36,227 nucleotides of DNA from Clostridia bacterium. GTDB lineage: Bacteria > Bacillota > Clostridia > Christensenellales > Aristaeellaceae. Where the stretch lies: assembly GCA_017412715.1 (NCBI GenBank), contig JAFPWU010000004.1, positions 1 through 36,227 on the forward strand. The letters run 5' to 3'. Below, in pieces: positions 31,572 to 36,227 of the stretch. Position numbers and translations under genes: made by a program. Within the stretch, counting starts at the first letter, position 1; each line of letters opens with the position of its first letter. The notes under the pieces are model-generated. The model had not been told where the DNA came from, made no database searches, and saw only the letters and a program-made list of their open reading frames with translations.

Positions 31572-33185
31572 TTAGCCCCACAGCAGGGCCAGCGCCGGAA
31601 CCATCTGCTTTTTGCGGGAAACGATTCCTTTCAGGAAAACGTGATTCCCGGGGGCTTTGTTCAGATTGAAGGCCTGACGGATCACATCCTGGTCGCCCAG
31701 ATAGAGGAGCTCCGTCCCTTCCCTCAGCACGTCCGTGATCATCAGGAGCAGCATATCATAGCTTTTCTCAGCCTGAAGCTTCTTCATCTCGCTGATGAAT
31801 TCGCTCTTCCGCTTCAGCAGGGAAGGCGCGTCCATGGTGGTAATCTGACTGATGCCCAGCTTGTGGTCGGCCAGATGAAATTCCTTGAAGTCCGAGGCCA
31901 GGAGGGCGGAGACGCTCTTATCCACCGTATTGGCGGAGAACACTTCCCGTCCAAGCTCCTCCAGATCGATGTCGGCGATTTTGGCCAGCCATTCCGCCAT
32001 CCGATGATCCCGGCTGGTGGTGGTGGGAGATTTGAACATGACCGTATCGCTGACGATGGCGGCGGCCATCAGACCCGCCAGTTTTTCCCCGGGCATCAGT
32101 CCGTGCTCCCGGAACATGCCGGCAATGATGGTATTGGTGGATCCGACCGGCTCATTCCGCATGTAGACCGGGTAGCCGGTCTGCACATCCGCCAGCCGAT
32201 GGTGGTCGATGACCGCTACCAGTTCCGCCTGCTCCAGCCCGGGGACGGACTGGCTGACTTCGTTATGGTCCACCAGCACGATCTTTTTCCGGTTAGGCTG
32301 AATCAGATGGAAACGGCCCAGGGTGCCCACCACTCGGCCATCCCCATCCAGGACGGGATAGCTGCGGTAACGGCTCTGAAGCACGGCCTCCCGTACATCG
32401 TCCAGATAGTCGTCCAGGTGAAAGCTGACGATTCCTTCCGCCTTGGCGATCCGGCTGACAGGCGTGGCCTGATAGAGCAGCCGGGACGCGCGCCAGGCAT
32501 CCAGCGGGGTAGAGATGATGCAGGTTTCGGAATCGATTTTCCGGTATTTCTCCGCCAGGTCGCTCTGGCAGAGGATGATGCAGCTGGCCTTCAGAGCCAG
32601 CGCTTTTTCCACTACGTCCTCCTGCTGCCCGCAGATGACCACCGCGCCGGCCTTGACCCCTTTCAGGGGCTCCCCGGGAGCGGGAAGCGCGATGGTCACC
32701 TGCCCGGAGATGGTATCGAAGGCGTCCCGCTCCAGATTCAGGATATGCCCCTCCAGGGCGGAAAGCACATTCAGAATCGGAGCGTCCTCCAGCATGGGAA
32801 ACTGGATAGAACGCATGTCGCTTTCCGCCACGCCCCCGGCGGTAACCATGCCGTAGAGAAGCCCATCCTCCGTGGTCACCGGCAGCGCGCTCAGATTCGG
32901 ATTTTCCTGCATGAGGCTCCAGGCGTGACTGACCGGGACGGACATTCCCAGACAGGGGGGACGGTCGTAGTCAATATCCCTGACCTGGGTGCGGACCGTC
33001 GTGATCATGGCAGGGGCCTGAAAGCCGAACCTCTTCAGCAGGAAGCCAGTTTCGTCGTTTACGGGGCCGAGCCGGACCGGCACATATTCCTTCTCGCCCA
33101 GCATGGTATACAGACCGGCATAAGCCATGGCGGCTACCACGGAGTCAGTATCCGGGTTCCTGTGGCCGCAGACATAGATCGCCAT
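31572..33185 (-). CDS. CBS-domain manganese-dependent inorganic pyrophosphatase (537 aa)
   Basis: Cytoplasmic family II pyrophosphatase; hydrolyses PPi to 2 Pi. The DHH domain begins at residue 1 (VCGHRNPDTDSVVAAMAY: His8, Asp12, Asp14) and resumes after an insert (LVDHNEVSQSV, AVIDHHRLAD, MAAAIVSDTVMFKSPTTT). The inserted regulatory part (about 60-305) has a CBS pair split by a DRTGG-like domain (VKAGAVVICGQQEDVVE). The DHHA2 domain closes the protein (STNTII region onward; LLKRKSEFISEMKK). This CBS-DRTGG layout and length match enzymes regulated by AMP/ADP/ATP and diadenosine polyphosphates (known for the family). It is monocistronic; a possible minus-strand promoter (TTGCTT, 16 bases, TATCAT) lies near 33.22-33.25 kb. 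Confidence 0.95.
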   Translation of the reverse strand: MAIYVCGHRNPDTDSVVAAMAYAGLYTMLGEKEYVPVRLGPVNDETGFLLKRFGFQAPAMITTVRTQVRDIDYDRPPCLGMSVPVSHAWSLMQENPNLSALPVTTEDGLLYGMVTAGGVAESDMRSIQFPMLEDAPILNVLSALEGHILNLERDAFDTISGQVTIALPAPGEPLKGVKAGAVVICGQQEDVVEKALALKASCIILCQSDLAEKYRKIDSETCIISTPLDAWRASRLLYQATPVSRIAKAEGIVSFHLDDYLDDVREAVLQSRYRSYPVLDGDGRVVGTLGRFHLIQPNRKKIVLVDHNEVSQSVPGLEQAELVAVIDHHRLADVQTGYPVYMRNEPVGSTNTIIAGMFREHGLMPGEKLAGLMAAAIVSDTVMFKSPTTTSRDHRMAEWLAKIADIDLEELGREVFSANTVDKSVSALLASDFKEFHLADHKLGISQITTMDAPSLLKRKSEFISEMKKLQAEKSYDMLLLMITDVLREGTELLYLGDQDVIRQAFNLNKAPGNHVFLKGIVSRKKQMVPALALLWG

Positions 33186-33305
33186 CGTTCATTCCTCCTT
33201 TGGGGACTCAGCCCACCTTATGATAACATGCCTTCGCGGAAAAGCAATGTTTCAACCGGAAAGTTGAGAGAGAATTTTGACAAAACAGAGAGGCTTTTTT
33301 GAAGA

Positions 33306-33334
33306 TTGAAATCACCAACAACTTCTGATATACT
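33306..33334 (+). promoter_or_regulatory. Promoter of the PP2C phosphatase / RsbW pair
   Basis: TTGAAA (33306-33311), 17 bases, TATACT (33329-33334), 70 bases before the ATG at 33404. It is divergent from the pyrophosphatase gene. Confidence 0.65.
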
Positions 33335-33403
33335 CGACAGGAGGAGGAAGCGCTCCGTGAGCATTCTTCCGGAGATCAAAATGGGACTAGATGGAGCGCC
33401 CTG

Positions 33404-35578
33404 ATGAAAAAATTTCGAAACCTTGTTATTGGCGGGATTGAAACAAAAGTACTATTGCTCGTTGTCCTCTGCATCGTGGTGTGCCTGGGAGCGTCCTCGC
33501 TGTACGCAATCTGGCAGAACCAGCTCCTGACAGAGGTCACGGAGCAGAATATAGGCAAGCAGGAGCAGTCTATCACGGAGAACGTATCCGCCGTATCGGT
33601 GGAGGTGATTTCTCAGCTGCTCACCCGGTCCAATGCTTCGGAAACCGCGATGGCCGAAAAAATGTTCAGTGCAGCTGCCAATCATGTGGATTACGTGGCC
33701 GATCTGGCCGCCGCGCTGCTGGCGGATCCGGGCAGCCATTCCCCCGCGCCTTACGAGGGCCCGGATGCCGCACAGGACGGAACCTGGATGGTCAAGGCGG
33801 TCTATGCTCCGGAAACGGATCCCGCGGATCCGGCAGTGACCGAAAGAGCCGGACTGTTCGCAAATCTTTCGGACATGATTCTGCCCCTGTGCCAGAAGTA
33901 TGGTGCGCCCCATATTTATATCGGCCTGAAGGAGGGAGTCTTCCTGACCTTCAGCGATACCTCCAGCTCCTGGATTGTGGACGGGAAACAGAGAGTGTAT
34001 GATCCCCGCACCCGGATCTGGTATACCCAGGCGGCGGAGGCGGGACATACCATCTTTACCGAAGGGGAATTTGACGCCAATACGGGATCCTACTGCGTGG
34101 AGTGCGCCACGCCGGTCTACGGGCCGGAAGGAACCCTGGAGGCCGTGGTAGGCACGGATATTTATCTGAATGATATGCTGGCCACCATGCAATCCGCCGT
34201 CCTGGAGGGGGAATCCCAGATCCTGGTCGGCAGGGAGGGCCAGATTGTTCTGACGACCGGAGGGAACGGTCAGAACCTGGGAGAGAGCATATGGGGAAAG
34301 AATCTGGAGGAGATGGGCGAGGCGCTGCTTAACCAGGCGGCGGACGAGGCCCGGAAAGAGGGCAGCTCCAGCTTCCGGCTCGGTCAGATGTCCGGCGAGG
34401 GGGTCTATACGGAGGCCTCTCGTATTCCGAGCACGGGCTGGGTGCTGATCTCCCTTTATAACCAGAAAAACGCGGAGCAGAGCAAGAACCTCCTGCTGGC
34501 GCGATGCCAGGAGATTCAGGGGGAGACGGTAGAGCTTTATCAGAGTCAGATGAAATACCTGAACCGGCGGGTGATCCTGCTGAATGTGGTGACGGTGCTG
34601 GGACTGCTGGTTCTGGCCTTCCTGCTTGGAAAGCGGATCGTGCGCCCCCTGAACCGGATCGCGAGGCGGATCGCGGATCTGGGGGAAGAAAACCTGGAAT
34701 TCAAAATGGAGCAGGAATTCCACACAGGGGATGAAATCCAGGTGCTGGCAGAATCCTTCGCAGACCTGTCCCATAAAACCGTGGAATATATTGACCAGGT
34801 GCGGACGGTGACCGCTGAAAAGGAAAGGATCGGGACGGAGCTGAGCATGGCCACGACGATTCAGGAGGGCATGCTGCCCCATATCGTTCCGGCCTTCCCT
34901 GACCGAAAGGATTTCGACATCATAGGAAGCATGGATCCCGCGAAGGAAGTGGGCGGGGATTTCTACGACTATTTCCTGATCGACCAGGATCATCTCGGCA
35001 TTGTCATTGCGGATGTATCCGGCAAGGGGGTACCGGGGGCCCTGTTCATGATGGCCTCCAAGATCATCCTGCAGAGCGTGGCCATGCTGGGCGGTTCCCC
35101 CGCGGAAGTGCTGACGAAGGCGAATGAGGCGGTGTGCAGCAATAACGAGGCCGAGATGTTCGTCACCGTATGGATCGGCGTGCTTGAACTGTCCACCGGA
35201 AAACTGGTGGCGGCCAATGCAGGACATGAATATCCCACCCTCCGGAGGGGCAGCGGGAAATTTGAACTGTACAGGGACAGACACGGGTTTGTGATCGGCG
35301 GAATGCCCGGCGTCAAATACAGGCAATACGAGCTGCAGCTGCAGCCCGGAGATAAGCTGTTCATCTATACGGACGGGGTGCCGGAGGCAACCAACAGTGA
35401 ACAGGAGATGTTCGGAACGGACCGGATGCTTCAGGCGCTGAACAGCGATCCTTCCGCCACTCCCATGGAACTGCTGCAGAATGTCCACCGGGCGGTGGAC
35501 GACTTCGTGAAGGACGCGGAACAGTTCGACGATCTGACGATGGTGTGCATGGAATATAAGGGCAGCCGGAACGAGTAA
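33404..35578 (+). CDS. Cache-HAMP-PP2C (RsbU/SpoIIE-type) phosphatase (724 aa)
   Basis: Membrane-bound serine phosphatase sensor. TM1 is at about 14-35 and a large extracellular sensing region at about 36-385, with a dCache-like segment (YDPRTRIWYTQAAEAGHTIF; VYGPEGTLEAVVGTDIYLND). TM2 is at about 390-412, HAMP at about 413-465. A helical linker (AKEKERIGTELSMATTIQEG-like, here TAEKERIGTELSMATTIQEG) precedes the PP2C domain. Metal-binding aspartates are D519 (EVGGDFYDYF) and D537 (IADVSGKGVPGALF). GDKLFIYTDGVPEATN and DDLTMVC complete the fold. Such enzymes dephosphorylate a STAS-type anti-sigma antagonist when an external signal is sensed. The RsbW-like kinase encoded 63 bases downstream is the natural partner. 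Confidence 0.94.
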   Translation: MKKFRNLVIGGIETKVLLLVVLCIVVCLGASSLYAIWQNQLLTEVTEQNIGKQEQSITENVSAVSVEVISQLLTRSNASETAMAEKMFSAAANHVDYVADLAAALLADPGSHSPAPYEGPDAAQDGTWMVKAVYAPETDPADPAVTERAGLFANLSDMILPLCQKYGAPHIYIGLKEGVFLTFSDTSSSWIVDGKQRVYDPRTRIWYTQAAEAGHTIFTEGEFDANTGSYCVECATPVYGPEGTLEAVVGTDIYLNDMLATMQSAVLEGESQILVGREGQIVLTTGGNGQNLGESIWGKNLEEMGEALLNQAADEARKEGSSSFRLGQMSGEGVYTEASRIPSTGWVLISLYNQKNAEQSKNLLLARCQEIQGETVELYQSQMKYLNRRVILLNVVTVLGLLVLAFLLGKRIVRPLNRIARRIADLGEENLEFKMEQEFHTGDEIQVLAESFADLSHKTVEYIDQVRTVTAEKERIGTELSMATTIQEGMLPHIVPAFPDRKDFDIIGSMDPAKEVGGDFYDYFLIDQDHLGIVIADVSGKGVPGALFMMASKIILQSVAMLGGSPAEVLTKANEAVCSNNEAEMFVTVWIGVLELSTGKLVAANAGHEYPTLRRGSGKFELYRDRHGFVIGGMPGVKYRQYELQLQPGDKLFIYTDGVPEATNSEQEMFGTDRMLQALNSDPSATPMELLQNVHRAVDDFVKDAEQFDDLTMVCMEYKGSRNE

Positions 35579-35641
35579 GGGAACCGCCTGGAAAGAGACG
35601 GATTATGGCAGATCCCAGAAATCTGGGGAGGAGAAAAGGAC

Positions 35642-36049
35642 ATGAAGGAAATCACGGTGGATGCGGTCGTGAACAGTATTCCTCAGGTAACGGCGTTTAT
35701 CGACCAGGAACTGGAGGCCGCGGAATGCTCCATGAAAGCGCAGATGCAGCTGGATGTGGCCATAGACGAGATCTTCGGCAACATTGCCCAATACGCCTAC
35801 CCGTCCGCTCCGGGCACCGCCACGGTTCGGTTCAGCCTGGACGAAGCGGAACGAATGGCCGAGGTAACATTTGTGGATGCAGGGATTCCCTTCGATCCGC
35901 TGGCCCGCTCCGCGCCGGATGTCAGCCTGTCCGCGGAGGAACGGCAGATTGGCGGACTGGGGATTTACCTGGTCCGGAAAACCATGGATGCTGTCGAGTA
36001 TAAATACGAGGACGGGCACAATATCCTGACGCTGCGAAAGAGAATCTGA
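35642..36049 (+). CDS. RsbW/SpoIIAB-like serine kinase, anti-sigma type (135 aa)
   Basis: Small GHKL ATPase (HATPase_c_2). The N-box DVAIDEIFGNIAQYAYP has Glu43 and Asn47; VDAGIPFDPL and GGLGIYLVRKTMD give the G1 and G2 boxes. Length 135 is usual. AGGAGGAGAAAAGG precedes the ATG. Family members phosphorylate a STAS antagonist and may bind a sigma factor. Here it probably opposes the PP2C phosphatase upstream. Neither a STAS protein nor a sigma factor gene is visible, since the contig ends in an intron 40 bases later. It could also act only as the switch kinase and not bind sigma. Confidence 0.92.
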   Translation: MKEITVDAVVNSIPQVTAFIDQELEAAECSMKAQMQLDVAIDEIFGNIAQYAYPSAPGTATVRFSLDEAERMAEVTFVDAGIPFDPLARSAPDVSLSAEERQIGGLGIYLVRKTMDAVEYKYEDGHNILTLRKRI

Positions 36050-36070
36050 GACTGATATCGTTTTAATACA

Positions 36071-36089
36071 TGCCCATCCCGGATGGGCA
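36071..36089 (+). terminator. Hairpin at the intron junction
   Basis: TGCCCATCC c GGATGGGCA is a perfect nine-base dyad, 21 bases after the RsbW stop. It is the probable terminator of that operon, though its T-run is absent: the right intron copy abuts it directly. Confidence 0.6.
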
Positions 36090-36227
36090 ATAGGGTAGAG
36101 GGAGGGCGGTAGCCCTCGCCCCTCCCGTTGCACCGTACGTACCGGCCAGGTATACGGCGCTACATCGTAACATGGTTTCAAGTATTTCTCAGGTAATATG
36201 CAAGAGGATCGACCAATCCCGGTCGGT
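36089..36227 (-). mobile_element. 3' end of a group II intron (domains V-VI), right copy
   Basis: Exact reverse complement of 2-140. Read on the minus strand it gives the same domain V hairpin, domain VI hairpin and CTACCCTATT end. The intron runs off the right edge, so its 5' part and maturase gene are not in the window. Its 3' exon starts in the hairpin at 36071-36089 and does not resemble the 3' exon of the left copy, so the two copies occupy unrelated sites. Confidence 0.72.

Noticed and set aside
31515-33302. Plus-strand open frame (595 codons) opposite the pyrophosphatase
   Set aside because: The minus-strand gene has all metal-binding motifs. The opposite frame has no ribosome site or recognisable domain and crosses the terminator.
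33437-33600. Second start for the PP2C gene downstream of the first transmembrane segment
   Set aside because: The ATG at 33404 has GGAG at a proper distance, and the Cache domain needs the first membrane segment.
33452-35488. Minus-strand open frame (678 codons) opposite the PP2C phosphatase
   Set aside because: A shadow of the real gene, with no start signal and no domain pattern.
1-36227. Composite transposon flanked by inverted insertion elements
   Set aside because: The end repeats fold as group II intron 3' ends rather than IS ends, and no target-site duplication can be seen because the contig ends inside them. Intron copies at unrelated sites, plus an assembly break, are simpler.
1-36227. 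CRISPR arrays, tRNA or rRNA genes
   Set aside because: No regularly spaced repeats, cloverleaf-like segments or conserved rRNA stretches were seen on reading both strands.

Overview
The window looks like a contig from a GC-rich Bacillota (Clostridia-type), plausibly gut- or rumen-associated, plant-polysaccharide-using bacterium. Supporting signs are YesM/YesN-type two-component genes, an hsp20 gene under two consensus CtsR boxes, RsbU/RsbW-type regulators, an Lpl/Ytc-type oligosaccharide ABC transporter and intracellular pectin enzymes. No rRNA, tRNA or CRISPR array was seen, so a finer placement is not justified.

Both ends are the same 139-base sequence in inverted orientation (2-140 and 36089-36227). 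It folds like domains V and VI of a group II intron. The contig is therefore most simply read as the DNA between two inward-facing intron copies, probably where assembly broke on a multi-copy intron.

Region 1 (about 140-3.8 kb) is visibly more AT-rich. It has two near-identical XRE-type repressor genes on the minus strand, each divergent from a plus-strand promoter overlapped by the same dyad. Those promoters drive a two-gene HTH / AT-hook cassette and a FlaA1-like membrane protein that lacks its catalytic domain. A gene-poor, apparently decayed stretch follows (3416-3863).

Region 2 (3.86-12.5 kb, plus strand) is a sugar-sensing and uptake unit: a YesN-type response regulator, a YtfQ-like lipoprotein and a YesM-type kinase. 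A separately promoted binding protein, a double ATPase and two permeases of the RbsABC/YtfQRT-YjfF type follow. An AEC-family permease comes next (12.7-13.6 kb).

Region 3 (13.7-20.9 kb, minus strand) has a macro-domain fusion protein, an hsp20 gene, and a pectin / rhamnogalacturonan operon of an unknown 142-aa protein, GH28, kduI, kduD and GH105. Three copies of an imperfect palindromic repeat lie in its intergenic gaps.

Region 4 (21.1-31.4 kb, plus strand) has a rhamnogalacturonan-lyase-like enzyme, an Lpl-type oligosaccharide ABC transporter, a GH43 and a circularly permuted GH3. The CAZymes all lack signal peptides. The inferred logic is that pectin and hemicellulose oligosaccharides are imported and then trimmed in the cytoplasm. 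Unsaturated uronates then pass through KduI and KduD towards 2-keto-3-deoxygluconate; the kinase and aldolase are not in the window.

Region 5 (31.5-36.05 kb) has a CBS-domain manganese pyrophosphatase on the minus strand, then a Cache-HAMP-PP2C phosphatase and an RsbW-like kinase on the plus strand, ending at the right intron copy.
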